Below, piece by piece: positions 35,878 to 48,709 of a stretch of DNA of 64,000 bases. This stretch comes from Rotaria socialis (taxonomy: Eukaryota; Rotifera; Eurotatoria; Philodinida; Philodinidae). How positions within the stretch are numbered: the stretch's first letter is position 1; every line of letters begins with the position of its first letter. The DNA lies in contig CAJNYU010000035.1 of the NCBI GenBank assembly GCA_905331475.1, positions 62,001 to 126,000 on the forward strand, in the 5' to 3' direction. The position numbers and the translations under genes were made by a program. Under the pieces are notes generated by a model. It saw nothing but the letters and a program-made list of their open reading frames with translations, did no database searches and was not told where the DNA came from.

Positions 35878-38800
35878 CTATATTTTTGTTCTTTATGCTG
35901 CCGTTGATGGTGATCATCAGGCATAGTTTTACTGTTTAGATCTAGAAGAAGCAGAAGAAATAAGATTCTCTCATGAGAGTTAAATTTTATCTTTTATCTC
36001 GACTCAATCAACATGATGTTATTGATATATCATAATCATCATTCACTTACTTCTCATTTTCTCTCTCTCTCTCTCTGTTAATATAATGTTATTCAAGTAT
36101 TTTGTTTCAATGATATTTGTATAAAAATGATTTCTACTTTTTTTTTTATTAATAAATGTGTGATTTGAACTTGAATAATAATATAATATTCATCGTTGTT
36201 CCATTTTTTAATTCTCTTTCGCTCTTACGTCTATTATCACATTGCATTATCAAAAAATGATTACAGAAACGAGCTTCTTATTTCTATATGCAATACGGCT
36301 ACTCCTGTTGCAACCATCATCATTACTTAAGTGAGTATGGCTCGGCGAAGTCATCGAGAACGATCGAAGCGAAGAAAATAAGGAATATACATCTATCCAT
36401 CTATCCATCCACACGCGCAGCACTCTACACATTCGATGGTTACATAAAAAAAAAAGCGCAAACACAAAGATCTTTCTATTATAATCGTGATTGGAACACA
36501 CACGCATAGAGATTTATTTTGATAAGATGAAAAAATACGCATGCATGAATACATACATACATGTATGTCTATTTAGTTAATGAGGCTTTGATTAAACTTG
36601 TATTTCGATAATCATTAACCGAATAAAATTTAAATGAAATTAAACAGCAAGAGAAAAAAAATGTTAATGCCAGACATTGTCGTATACGTAGAGTTTCATA
36701 ATACGGAAACCATAGAAAAATAATAATCGACTATTTATATAAATGTATACATGTATTATTATACATGATTCTATGTAGTGATAGACATGCAACAATATCG
36801 AAATATTGGATGTAGATAGACTAATTCCATTATTCTGGAAGACAAGATACGCATATACACGTTTATAGACGACATCTAGTATTTGCGGTCGATGATGTTA
36901 ATGAAAAAAAAAAGGCGATTGTGTTTTCTTATCATTAGACACTAGGGAGTACATGTATCGATTGCTGTTGACGCACAGACTTAGTCGACCAAATTATAGC
37001 TCATGCTGTTCGTCTTAAGCTGACTAAACAGGCTACAGAGCAACTACTTTTTTCCTGAGCATTTTGTCGCCTTGTTCTTTTTCAATTAGTATTGAGAGAC
37101 CCTCACGCAATCGTGCCTGTCGGCTTGCCTATGTTGAAGACAAAGTCGATAGTTCAACTACTCAAGAAAGCTATCATTAGCAATGTACGTGAATGGATGT
37201 AATCTTAATCGTAAGCAAAGAAAATATCAGATTGTTTATATTCTAGAATTAAACATTTGCTTTCTTTTCATGCTCTGTTTACAATCTTATTGTGATGATT
37301 ACCTTTCAATTAACTCTTATAAATATCTCTCATAAAAGATTCCTTACCTTCATTTAATGATTATATTATTTTCTAGTTCACACACTTTTTTTGACGTATA
37401 CACTCTAGTAGTCTCCGAAGAGCTTTATCGTTATACAAAAGAAAAGAATAGAAAGAAAATTCATCAGTTTCTATCGAAATCGCAGAGCAAAAATCGTGCA
37501 ATAGAAAAACGGCCTCTCTATCTCATGGTGGTGCTTCTTCTCTCTCTCTCTCTCTCTCTCTCTCTATGTCTTTCACAATGCGACGATTCATTGAAAAGAT
37601 CAGAGCAAGAAAAGAAAGAGCGACAGGCAGACAGAGAAGAGAAGAGAAGAGAGAAGCAACAACGACAAGCGCTTGCTAAGATTTTCCTAAGACAATCATC
37701 TATCCATTGGGCTAGTTAGTAGAAACACGCAAGACATTAGCATGGCACGTATGTACAAGAGAACGAACAACAATACATCAACAACTATTTATCTAAAAAT
37801 GCCACAATACCGACAGTAAAGCATGTCTGGTACCAATCTTTTTTTCCTCTTTTCTTCTACTCTCCGCCTCCCAGCTTGTTCTTCCTCCATCCTTTCCAAG
37901 CGGTCACTCATTCACACGCACACGAGCCAGTAAGCAGGAAGTTATCTACTGCCGAGGGCCACTTGTATGTTGACTATGGTGAAAAACGACAGTCGTGTTC
38001 ATTAAGCTTCAGTGAAAAATGGAGAGAGAAAGAAAGAAGAGAGAGAGAGAGAGAGAAATGAGCAATGTTTCCCATTCTTGGAACGCTCAGTTGCTCCATT
38101 TGCTCGCTCGTATACTCGTTTTTCTTTTTTGTGTCGTCATCGTCATCGTTGTCGATTGCCCTGATGTCATGTACAAAGAATAGCATTATGCGCTCTATGA
38201 CACACACCATTCTAAATATGAAGATAGTCATATATTTTAGCTTCTAAATCACATCAATGAAAAAAAAGAAAAGCAAAAAGAAAAACTCCACTCATACTCA
38301 TTTTCAACAAATGACAAAGATTGGCTTTTTATGTTCACGTACGAGAAAAGGATGACGACACGATAAGAACTGGAGGAAATATCAGATGGTGCCGCAAAAG
38401 AAAGAAAGTGAATAGAAATACTAAACAATGATGATGATGATGATGATAATAACGACAAGGAGAACATCGACAACTAACGATTATTGACATTAAAGACTTG
38501 ATTTCACTACTCGAACTACTCAAACTACTACTATGGGCACTCATGTTGTTCTCATCAATTTCTCTGTAGTGATTTTAATGATACTAGTAAACTGAACGAG
38601 TGAAATACTTGTATTGAGAATATGTCATAAATACAGCAAGCAATCGAGCAATTGATTGTTCCAATTTGACATGTTGTTTAGAATGTGCACGATTAATTGT
38701 CATAAATTTTCCAAGAAAAGAGAAAAACGCAACTAGCGAACGAATGAACGAACAGCAATACAAATAAAACTACATGCCATTTACTTTGTAAAGTAGCACA

Positions 38801-39274
38801 CATAGCTTCTAACAACAGCATGAAATGTTTATGCGTGTTCCTGTCATTAATTTGCCCTTCTCAGGCATCGTTTCCATGTCTTATCAATCCTCTCTATTGT
38901 AGAAGATTGATGATAATCGATGACACATTCAATGCTCAGTCATATTATTTCGTATGAAACATAACAAAGTGTTTTTAATCACACCTATAAAAGCTGTCCT
39001 ATGGAGGTTTCTTCCGTTGACATTTTTTGTTTCTGTTGAAATGAAATCTAGGTTTTTTCTTATGATGACTGACAAATGAATTTTCCACTGAACAACAAAT
39101 GTATTATTTTCATCTATTCATATTAACCATGTCAAAAAGGATTATCTTCGTTGTCGAACTAAGGACAAAACTTCTTTAACATGTCATAAAGGATTTGCTT
39201 TGATATTAATATCAAGATTATAGATAATACCAAATAGTTTATTGATTAATTGTAAAAGGAAACTCTGTTTGTTC
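35878..39274. other. Intergenic region between innexin 5' end and TMEM272-like 3' end
   Basis: About 3.4 kb with no exon supported on either strand. It holds TC runs (about 36058-36077 and 37536-37566), a GA run (about 38037-38056), an ATG/CAT repeat (about 38427-38446) and CATA repeats near 36550. The open frames crossing these repeats are low-complexity and not credible genes. Confidence 0.65.
37536..37566. repeat. TC microsatellite
   Basis: A nearly pure CT-dinucleotide run in the intergenic region upstream of the innexin gene. Confidence 0.9.
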
Positions 39275-39871
39275 TTAATGTATCTGGCGTCTGATTGATG
39301 ATGCGTTTCTAGCACCACATAAAACAAAAGGAATAATATATTGTAAAACAATCGAAACAATTGTATATTTATAAAGGCTGCTTTTACAATAGCTGTTTTG
39401 ATTCGTTTGAGAATATTGTACATCATTGTAAACACTAAAGGTCCAAACAGATCCTAATATAAGCCAAATAAAACTAAATAATTGTAAAAGTAAAATAACA
39501 ACAGCCGAAGAGTTCACATAAAAGAATGCAAATATATCTTCATCGATTTTTCTCATATGAAGAATTATAGCAATAGTAGTTAAACTAACCATTACAAGAT
39601 TAATAGTAGATATAACGACTAAATAAATTGGTATTAGTGGTTCAATTGGGCACTCGGACATATTTGTACTTCCCATCACCAATGTTATCAATGTAAATAT
39701 TAAATCAAGCCCGGTACAAATCACTGCAACAGGTAAATACGACACATGGATGCCGGCTATGTTTCGTAAATATTTACTAAAGTCCGTTGTTTCCAATCGC
39801 AAACTATTTGTTGTTGTTTGGTTGTCAACATTGGAAAATGAGTTGAAATCTGCTGATACGTCGGAAGTCAT
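39275..39871 (-). CDS. TMEM272-like four-helix membrane protein
   Basis: A single-exon frame of 198 residues with a soluble, Ser/Thr/Asn-rich N-terminus of about 40 residues. Four hydrophobic segments follow (around LPVAVICTGLDLIFTLI, IPIYLVVISTINLVMVSL, AVVILLLQLFSFIWLILG and YTIVSIVLQYIIPFVLC). CPIEPLIPIYLVV after helix 1 and the segment ILGSVWTFSVYND followed by a YC-Lxx tail resemble the poorly characterised TMEM272-type family. The function is unknown. Its stop lies well clear of other genes, and its start is about 210 bp from the 3' end of the upstream kinase-fold gene on the same strand. An AG 20 bases before the ATG could be a splice acceptor. Confidence 0.65.
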   Translation of the reverse strand: MTSDVSADFNSFSNVDNQTTTNSLRLETTDFSKYLRNIAGIHVSYLPVAVICTGLDLIFTLITLVMGSTNMSECPIEPLIPIYLVVISTINLVMVSLTTIAIILHMRKIDEDIFAFFYVNSSAVVILLLQLFSFIWLILGSVWTFSVYNDVQYSQTNQNSYCKSSLYKYTIVSIVLQYIIPFVLCGARNASSIRRQIH

Positions 39872-40079
39872 TTAATATTGTTTTCTGCTTTCTATAAAAT
39901 TTTCGTCTTATTCTTGAATGTCGTACGATCGAATAAGTGTAGGCGAGAAAAAAAATATCCGAGCAAAAGAATAATAAAGCAAACAAAAAACTTGTTTTTT
40001 TTCTTCTCAATTTACATAGAAAAGAAAAATTCTATTGAAGCCTTATTTTTCAGCAGAATCTAAATAATTTTTATTCGCT

Positions 40080-42112
40080 TCAATATTGTAACCATGGATG
40101 AGAAAGTAGAGTCCGGCCATTAATCGGATAATTAATTTTAATTAATTTTTCAAAATCACGCCCCAATTGCGATGCTCGACAATCTAGACATCGATCGAAA
40201 GTAACCGTTACAATCAATGTCGCTTTATGATCAGGCAATTCAAATCGATCGACAATGGTAGCAAGACCAAAATCAATTAATTGAATACCACGTTCTTTAG
40301 AATACAATATATTTCCCCAATGAGCATCACTAAAATTAAGTTTAAGCTTACTGAATTTATTATAGAATAAAAGACTACAATATACAAACAGATGCATTAT
40401 ATGACAATTAGCTATTCGTTCCAATGCTTCTAATTGTTGTCGAACTAAACATCATCTTTTTTATTTTCAACGGAAATCAAAAGACATTTTGTATAGATTA
40501 CTTAATGGTTTAGCAAGACGTTCTAAAATATTTTCACCATATTTCAATGGTGATACACCAGGTAATTCGTCGAATATTAGGTACCATTCATTTATATCTT
40601 TGGCAAATGTATTTGAAATACTCGCTGCAGCCGGCATCTAATACGCTAATTATCGATATTCTCAGTAATAAATGAGATTTTTTTACATACGAAACCATTT
40701 GTAAGAGCAATTTTCTCCGCAATATAATATTCAAATGGCACTGAAAAATATTCTCTTGGAAGATAAATAATTTATCATGATCGTCATTTACCTAAATTAG
40801 GATCAGCTGAACATGAAGCTTTTTGAATAAGTCCATTTTTAGGTTTATGACTACATGCATTGTCAGATGCGTGCAATGATTTAATATCATTTCTATGAAC
40901 ACATCGAGGTATGTCATCCTCCATCATATAATTATGTTTAGTTATTTTAAGTATGAAATTTTTACTGTGCAATTCAATACCGAATACAGTTGCTGAATTA
41001 CCAGATATGAACGTTTTTTTCCATTTCATGTTGCTCAACGCTTCATTATTAATTTGTCGACCGAATTCATTAGCTTGAAGAAATCTTTTTGGTATTTCAA
41101 GACCAACTACTGATAGAGTACCAACAGGATTACTGCCTGGAACTAATGGAGGTTTTGCTATTTTTATATAACGACGATCTACTTCCGACCACTGTAGAAA
41201 AAACATAGAAGCAAGGAGAAAATACATAAGAAATTCTTTTCGAACTATTTACTAAATTTTTATCGAGATTAAAACCACCGATTGGAGAATAATAAAGTTC
41301 GTTTAAGGAAGCAACTTGGCCAGAGCCCAGTGGGCCATTGGATGTCGGTGATAAAAACTCATCGAAAGAAACAGACTCATAGTTTGGAGTGTCAGCAACA
41401 ACAAATTGTTTTGATGCTTGACGATCTTCAGGACTCTAAAATAATTAATCTTGCCAATGTTCTTTATAGGTATCAAATTACTGAAGCTTGAAATTGTTGA
41501 CTGTAAATTTTCGAACGATCACCAAAGACAGCAAGTGTTGGTGTATTATAACCAGGAACTTTCTGTCCCATGGGTGATTCAAAACCAACTAAAGTCCTAT
41601 GATCATCACCTTCACTACCATGATCAGATAAAAATCGACTTCGGTCACTATCCGATTGATCAGTGAATGAAGAATCCGAACCAAACTGAAGAAAATCTAT
41701 ATACATGCATACAATGATTAATATCTATGTAATAGATTACTTCTGATGTTCTCAATTTTTGATCACGTAGAGAACTTAATTCATCATCGCTATCCGATCC
41801 ACTCAATGTAAATCGATGTGGTCGACGATAAAAATGTGAATTAGATGATATTCTACTACTCGTATCATCACTGTGCCTTTGATCTTCTTCATCATCACTA
41901 AAACGTCGATTTGATAAAGTTAGACGTGCAATTCCATATTGATTTACATCATCTTCAGTATCGCTATCGAGATTTAACGAACGTATACTACTAGACAATG
42001 CTTCATTAACACCCTTTCTAGCTCCGTGTGGAGATGTACGAACATAACATCGAGAAATAATGTCGATAAATAATAGTAGTAATAAAATATCTAATTGATC
42101 GATAAAAAACAT
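40080..42112 (-). CDS. Divergent protein-kinase-fold protein
   Basis: Eight exons sum to 552 residues: 41741-42112, 41482-41695, 41254-41435, 40792-41191, 40691-40740, 40502-40637, 40390-40444, 40080-40329. Residues 1-20 are hydrophobic (FIDQLDILLLLLFIDII), followed by about 240 residues rich in Ser, Asp and Arg. Kinase features start near residue 310: a loop-like GNSATVFGIEL, a candidate Lys in FILKITKH, a candidate helix-C Glu in FEYYIAEKIAL and a hinge-like WYLIFDELPG. The catalytic loop reads HLDAHWGNIL (Asp and Asn with canonical spacing), followed by IQLIDFGLATIV (DFG intact). The C-lobe is short. The HWGN loop resembles haspin or aminoglycoside-phosphotransferase-like kinases, but I cannot place the family. 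The 60-nt intron 40330-40389 has no stop and could be read through; removing it restores the catalytic loop. Confidence 0.72.
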
Positions 42113-43683
42113 TATTGGCCAAACGAAAAACAATGGACAAAAAAAGATAGACTTGCGCAATTTTATTTACTTCTATTCCATAGCTACAGAAACTTCGACT
42201 TATATTAATAATTATTCTATCAAGTTTACCTTATATGGCGGCATTATATTTTCTTTTCATATTGAAGTGATTCAAATCATCGTACCACTTTAAAAATTCA
42301 TTTAAAAATTCAAATAAACTCTATGATTATCTAATGCATTGCTCAGTGTGAAATTGCTAAGGCTACATGTTGTAGATAAAAATTAAATAAAGGAAAGAAA
42401 CAATTTGTTATAAAAGATTTTTTTTTGATCAAGTTAACTTGATATAGAATAAAACATATTACTTATGTAAGATATTAAAAAGAGATTAGCGTTCGAGATA
42501 AGTGTAAGTTTTTTACAGTTTGTAAACCCTTTTCTTGTTTTTGTTTTTATGAGACTCTATTCGGAATTTATTACACCTCATCGATTGAAATCTAGGGTAA
42601 CAATGAGTAAAATGTGTACTCTTTATGAACATATGAATGAATAACTAGAATCCTTATTTGTCGTCTTTGATCGTAAAACACGAAGCAATACTTTCAAATG
42701 ATCAAAAGCTTCATTCAACTGTTGATCATAATTATTATGTACATACATAAACTAGATTAACGCGTTGTTCTTCGCGTTAGGCACAGCGTCCACTAGCTCG
42801 AGAGTGTTGTAAGGTTCATCTGTCATAGGCTCAAATATCAGCATGCATCCAACAATATCATTCTAATAGTATATCATATACTAGTGTGACGTCCATGATA
42901 TATCATTTACCATCACTCTCCTGCTGATTATGTAAATCATGTTGCGTCATAAAAGTGTTCATGTTGAATCTTGTGTTTTTTGTCTTGATTAGACGAAATT
43001 CGTTAGTGATCCGAAATCTCAATATAGTGGTTAGATACCGTGATTCATCAAAAAAATGTATTTCTAAGTTTGAGATATAGTTACAAATTGAAAACTAACC
43101 AGTCGATAGAATAGTTTTATTGAAACTTTTAATTCATGTAATCCAGTATTAGAGTCTTTCTAGAGTTCATATTTTTCGGATTCGATCGAACGATATTTAA
43201 ATATTTTCAATTAAATTTTTGAATTAGTAGTGAATAATCATCCTGAAGTCATAAGATTCTTTTACTATTCAATGAATAGCGGCGAACCCGATATATTTCT
43301 TCGATAATTAGAGTTCGCTCTATTAAAAATCTTGCAATCTGAAGGGATCCGTACGCTTATCAAACATTTACAATCAGTTAGATGACAAATATTCATGAAC
43401 AACTTTTCTGCTATCATTCATTTGTAGAAACTAATAAAAACAAAATCTCTTTACATTTCATGAAACTTGATATATTTCTTATCAACAAGTCATTATTCAA
43501 AACTAGCGACATCTTCTCATAAATTCTCATTGGTCATTCTCCATGTTCTTGCATTTATACATCGCAAGTAAATAACATAAATAAAATGCTTGCCCATGTA
43601 TCCTTACCATGAATTTTAGAGAAAAATGTTTATTATCAATAATTAGTAAATAGCATTAAAATAGAAGCCTTGCATCTGTATGC
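42113..43683. other. Intergenic region between the kinase-fold gene and LRCH (divergent promoters)
   Basis: About 1.6 kb separating two divergently transcribed genes, so both promoters should lie here. It is A/T-rich, and no exon, repeat family or named motif is identifiable. Confidence 0.6.
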
Positions 43684-46600
43684 ATGGCCGCATCGTCTAC
43701 ATTTATTCGTGATGCAACGCCAAATGTTAATGTTAATAAAAACAAAAATATATCTATCAATAATCTAAATCGTAGTAATGAACGTGCACTTGACGAAGCG
43801 AGCCATACGGGTGAACTTAATTTGAGTGGTCGTACTCTTCGAGAATTTCCTAATTACAAATGTGATCTATCTGATACAACTGTTGCTGGTTTGTAATTTT
43901 AATTTTATTTATTTCTCACTTTTTTTCAATCTTAAAACTTTTCATTAAATAGATTTGTCTCGTAATCGTTTTGTTGAGTTTCCACGTATATTATGTTCAT
44001 TTTTTTCTCTTGAACGTTTAATTCTTTATCACAATGCAATTAAATCAATACCAGAGCAAATCGTTCAAATTCATATGCTTCACACTCTTGATTTAAGGTT
44101 CAATTTTGAAGACGAACAAAAACAAAACTTTATTTTATTCTTTATTTCTTTCTAGTCGCAATCAACTTGCCTATATTCCACCGGCATTATGTAAATTACC
44201 GAATTTAGAAGTTTTAATTATTAATAATAATAAACTTGTTTCACTACCGGAAGAAATTGGTCAATTAGAAAAGCTAATCGAATTAGTATGTGTTTCCTTT
44301 TTCTTTCGAGTGTTATTGATTAATTAATTCTATTGAAAAACTAGGATGTCAGTGCAAACGATATAACACAATTACCCTATCAACTAGGGACATTATCAAC
44401 ACTTCGTACATTAAATATGCGTCGAAATACGATTATTGAATTGCCAACAGGTAAAATAAGATAGAGAATTTTCGACTGAAAATGCATAGTCTTTTATTCA
44501 GTTAATTTTAATTTACAATATCAGGTATTGTTTTCTAAATCCTAATGCTTTAAATATTTTTTTCTTAATCTGGTCAAAGAAAACACAAATACTAAATTAT
44601 TTTGCATGACAGAAAAACTTACAAGGGATTAAGCTTTGTTAAAAAATATTTTGTTGTGCGAAATGTTATGTTTTTATTTTTATTGATTTCTATAGAATTA
44701 TGTGCATTGAAATTAATCTATTTGGATTGTTCAAATAATAAAATTGTTCGTTTACCATTAAACTTACGAGACATGAATAGTTTAATTGAACTTAACGTTG
44801 AAAATAATCCACTGGAACTTCCACCATCTTCGGTAGGATATTATGTTTTAATAGAATCAAAATTTATTATGTAATCTTTGTTAGATATGTACTCTTGGTT
44901 TACTTCATATAATGCGCTTTCTACTTATCGAAGCAATGAAAGAAGAGAAGCGACGTGGAATTTTAACAGAACATGAAATCAATGAAAAATATAAAAATTC
45001 ATTTTCATATCAAACATCAAGGTAAAATCAAAAAATAAGATAAACAATGATTAGATTGTAGAATTTATTTATCCTTGGAGTTACTAATTGAGTTTCGTAG
45101 GTTTTCATCATAGAAGTAGAAATATCTTTCAAAAATACAGTAATGTCTAAGAAGGAAACCTCTCGAGATGATAAAGTACTCTAGTATTCATCATTATCAG
45201 ATATGGAAAGCATAGAGATACTGATACCACTACGATCGAATTTCAACTGAGAATTATCTTTACATCAACTAGATTGTCTCTAATCAATACAGACAATTTG
45301 TTTGTTTTAGAAATTTGCAATATGGTATAAAACTACGAACGACTGTGGTGCCATCTGATTCTGGCTATTTAACAACTGAAGGAAGTGAAAAAACAGTTGG
45401 CGACGTAAGCAAATCGATATTGTATTTTCTTTGTTGGTGCTAATTATTATCTTAATCGTTTCTGTAGGACGATTCTATATTAAGCATATCCAGTGAACAT
45501 ACCCTTCGAAATGAACCTACCCTAATGCTTACCTTAGCTGACGAATTTTCTAAAGTATTAATATCATATTTATTAAAATAGACAATTAATTTCTATGTCT
45601 AATATTCTAGGAATTAGCCAGACAAAAAGCTGAATATGAAAAAAAGAAAAATCAAGCTCAACAACTAAAACGACATTTATTACAACAGTTAGGAGAAACT
45701 GAGACTCAAGTAAGATGGACAGTTTTGATTTTGCATATTTCATTAAATATTTGAAAATTAATAGAGAGCAAAAGCGCGTGAAGTTGCTCGAAGATTTCAT
45801 GATGAAAAATTTGCTAAAATGGAAAAACAACGTGAAGATGCTCGACGTAAAATGGAGAACAGGTAAACATTAGAATCTAGATGTTTTTTAATGTAAATAA
45901 AATTCTTATTGCTCTAGTAAAAATATGCAATTATTCAATTTTTCATCGAAAGATGATTATCAAAAACCACGTTCATGGTTATCGAATAAAACAACATTAA
46001 TTCGTCAATTATCAAGTTGTGAATCATCGGCGCCCAGTAAAATTCTCAATGAATCATTAATTAATACAATGAATGAAAAAAATAAAGATGATAATTCATA
46101 TCAACGTTCGATATCTATTGAAAATGCAACATTAGACGAACACGAAAAACGATCAAATCGTGCTGTTAGCGTCGAACCTAATTTAATATCCGGTGGAAAT
46201 GATGTTAAACATTTTTATAAGCAAAAAACTTTACCGAATGGCTCAACAATGCAATATGATAGTACAATAATAACGAACCGACAATTTATGCTAAGTTCAG
46301 ACACCATGGATCAATCATCGTAAGAAGCAAAAGACAGTCTTAATTTTGATTTTATGAATTATTATCTTACTTTAGAACATCATCACAAAGTTTATTAGCG
46401 AGTCCAAACAATAGTTTAACTCGAACGGTATAATAGTATGAAATAGTGGTTTGCATATAATTGTTTTTCTCTCTCTATAGGATATATCTGATAAATCGTT
46501 ATCTCCTCAACACAATCGATTAACTAGATTACGTTACTTTGATGACCGTCCAATCAATGTAAGTTCTATTATTAGTCTATGATTGATTGATGTCGATATT

Positions 46601-48445
46601 CTTTTCAATTAGCCGACTGTTGCACGTGTGCCTGGTTTTCATATGCAACCAAGAAGTAAATATAAAAATGTAAGAAAATAAGAAAATGTTTGATATGGTT
46701 TTAGTAAATTCAATAGCAAACGGACAACATCAGCAATCACCATTAGATAGTCCAGGTGTCAATCCAGCATTTACTATGCGTCGACATTTACTTCACGCAA
46801 AAGAAGATTATATTCAAATAGAACAAATGAAAAAAGTAAATAGATATCAAAGAAAAGCTCTAGTGGAAATGTTGACAAGAATTTTGAGAACTGTCGAACC
46901 ATAAGGTTCTGCCAGAGAATTCTCTCTTTCTTGCAGTTTGATAATTGGCGACTGGAAGAGAGACGAAGGAACGAAATCGTCAGTCCTCTACTCTGCAAGC
47001 TTCAGCTTGACAGCTGTCAAATTGTCTATGGTTTGGCTTCTGCTATTTCAAAAGAACAATCGTCTATGCCATAAGCTGATATCTCAGCATGGATAAATTT
47101 TTCTAATTTAAAACTTGGAAAGGTTTCAGATGACTATAAGATCTATCTATGATGAAAAACTGAACAATACTTTTTTTTATTGAGTCGATGCCAATAGTCT
47201 TCAATTCGAAATAGTAGAGAATGTTTTACGTGGTCAACTTTTTATTTCATAAACGATTGAATTCTACTTGAAAATCTGTATGATCTCTAATTAAAGATAA
47301 CATTTAGTTATATACGTACCTAATTGTAGTCTTGAAAGTACTATTAAATCTTTTCTATGGAATTTTTAAATTGTTTCTAGACAGTCGAAGACCGTGTTAA
47401 AGTTACATTACCCGATGATATTAGTTATGCATTAAGTGATGGCGTAGTTTTGTGTCACTTTATCAATCAAATTCGGCCACGTGCTGTTCAAAGCATTCAT
47501 GTACCTTCGCAAGCAGTTGTAAGAAAATAAATCTCATTTTGTAAAATCAATATCAGTATTTTATTTTAGCCACGATTATCCTTAGCTAAATGCCGACGAA
47601 ATGTTGAAAATTTTATTGAAGCAAGTCGTCGTCTTGGTGTTCCAGAAGTAAGTTACAAAAAACATACCTAATTACAATAGAAAAATTAATAACAACAGTA
47701 CGAATGTAATTCATATTCAACTTTTGTTTTTAATACTAAACAGAACCAATATTTTCATTTATTCATTCCTACTCATTAAACGAAAGGGTAACAATTTCAA
47801 AGAAATTTTAGTTATAGTTTTGCTTTTATTTTCAAATAGTTTGAAGTTTATTTTGCACATTTTAAAGTAGTTAGATAAGTTTTTCTATTGATTTATAACA
47901 ATACTTCTATCTTCACGCACACAATAGTAGTCCATTGTACTTTTGAACCCTTTTACAAGTCACAATTTAGCAGATGGCTATTTTTTCTGCTATAACTATG
48001 ATTTTATTCACTTACAAGTAGTTCACTGATTATTGAATGCACAGCGACTCAACAGTTTTTATCTTTCGAGTAAAAGTCCGACTATTGAAAAACCACCGAG
48101 TTTCTTTCAGTTAGTTAATTTGACGAGATGAGTAACTGCTTTTGTTAAAGTGTGATCCCTCACAAAAATCTCTAAATGTCCTAGAACAATTTTTGAATCT
48201 GAGAATTTACAGATTACACGATGGTCCACAGAGCAAACCTACTGTTTGTACACGCCAGCTACCGAATAGCAGATTTCAGAGTCAAACTTTGTGCGCGAAG
48301 AATTATATTGAAATGGTTTTTTTCTCGAATTTAGATTGATTTATGCACACCTCAAGATATAATCGAAGAAAAAAATACGGTGCGTCTAGCACGTCATGTT
48401 CATCTATTGGTCTCGCCGGAATCTTTTGAACAAACAAATGTTTAA
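43684..48445 (+). CDS. LRCH protein: leucine-rich repeats, coiled coil and calponin-homology domain
   Basis: LRCH proteins are cytoskeleton- and GTPase-linked scaffolds. 18 exons sum to 756 residues: 43684-43888, 43953-44097, 44156-44285, 44345-44450, 44696-44832, 44885-45021, 45311-45404, 45468-45554, 45611-45709, 45765-45862, 45918-46319, 46376-46427, 46481-46558, 46613-46655, 46705-46835, 47381-47518, 47570-47647, 48335-48445. About nine LRRs occupy residues 45-285 (for example LPNLEVLIINNNKLVSLPEE). A charged coiled coil follows at about 345-415. The CH domain fills residues 649-756 (VKVTLPDDISYALSDGVVLC, AKCRRNVENFIEASRRLGVP). The order matches human LRCH1-4. The intron 46836-47380 contains an open, phase-compatible candidate exon. 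The intron 47648-48334 holds nothing I recognise. A canonical AATAAA lies 200 bp after the stop, close to the next gene's start. Confidence 0.95.
46937..47074 (+). other. Candidate alternative 3' exon of LRCH (CH-less isoform)
   Basis: A strong acceptor (TCTCTCTTTCTTGCAG) is followed by an open frame in the same phase as the exon ending at 46835. It gives 45 residues (starts FDNWRLEERRRNEIVSP) before TAA. If used as a terminal exon, the product would end after the coiled coil and lose the CH domain. A shorter in-frame cassette (46937-46978, donor GTCAGT) is also possible. There is no expression evidence. Confidence 0.35.
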
Positions 48446-48645
48446 TTAGATTAGCCTATCACAACATCTAATGGCATCTACTTCCATTTTCTCTCTCTCG
48501 TTTTTTATCTATCTATCTATGTTATCCAGCAATATTCTGTGTGTAATTGTGTGCAAATCTCAAATTTTTATCATCTCAATAATGTATGTTTATTAGCTCT
48601 GTACATGAATCTGTTTTTGTTTTTTTCTCTTCCTGTTTAAATATC

Positions 48646-48651
48646 AATAAA
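48646..48651 (+). promoter_or_regulatory. Polyadenylation signal AATAAA of LRCH
   Basis: Canonical hexamer 59 bp before the NDUFA8 start codon and about 50 bp before the putative trans-splice acceptor. This close arrangement is typical of operon-like gene spacing. Confidence 0.5.
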
Positions 48652-48683
48652 AATAAACGATAAATGAATTGTGCAAAGGCAAA

Positions 48684-48703
48684 AAAATTCTTCTTTTTTC
48701 TAG
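48684..48703 (+). promoter_or_regulatory. Splice-acceptor-like site before NDUFA8 start
   Basis: A pyrimidine tract ending TTCTTTTTTCTAG lies six bases before the NDUFA8 ATG and about 240 bp after the LRCH stop. It could accept a spliced leader or a cis-spliced upstream UTR exon. No upstream donor was identified. Confidence 0.5.
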
Positions 48704-48709
48704 ACCATT

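Noticed and set aside
37357..37719. 120-codon plus-strand frame ending in a Lys/Arg/Glu-rich tail
   Set aside because: Runs through a TC microsatellite (Leu-Ser repeat) and a GA-rich tract. The apparent coil is a low-complexity artefact.
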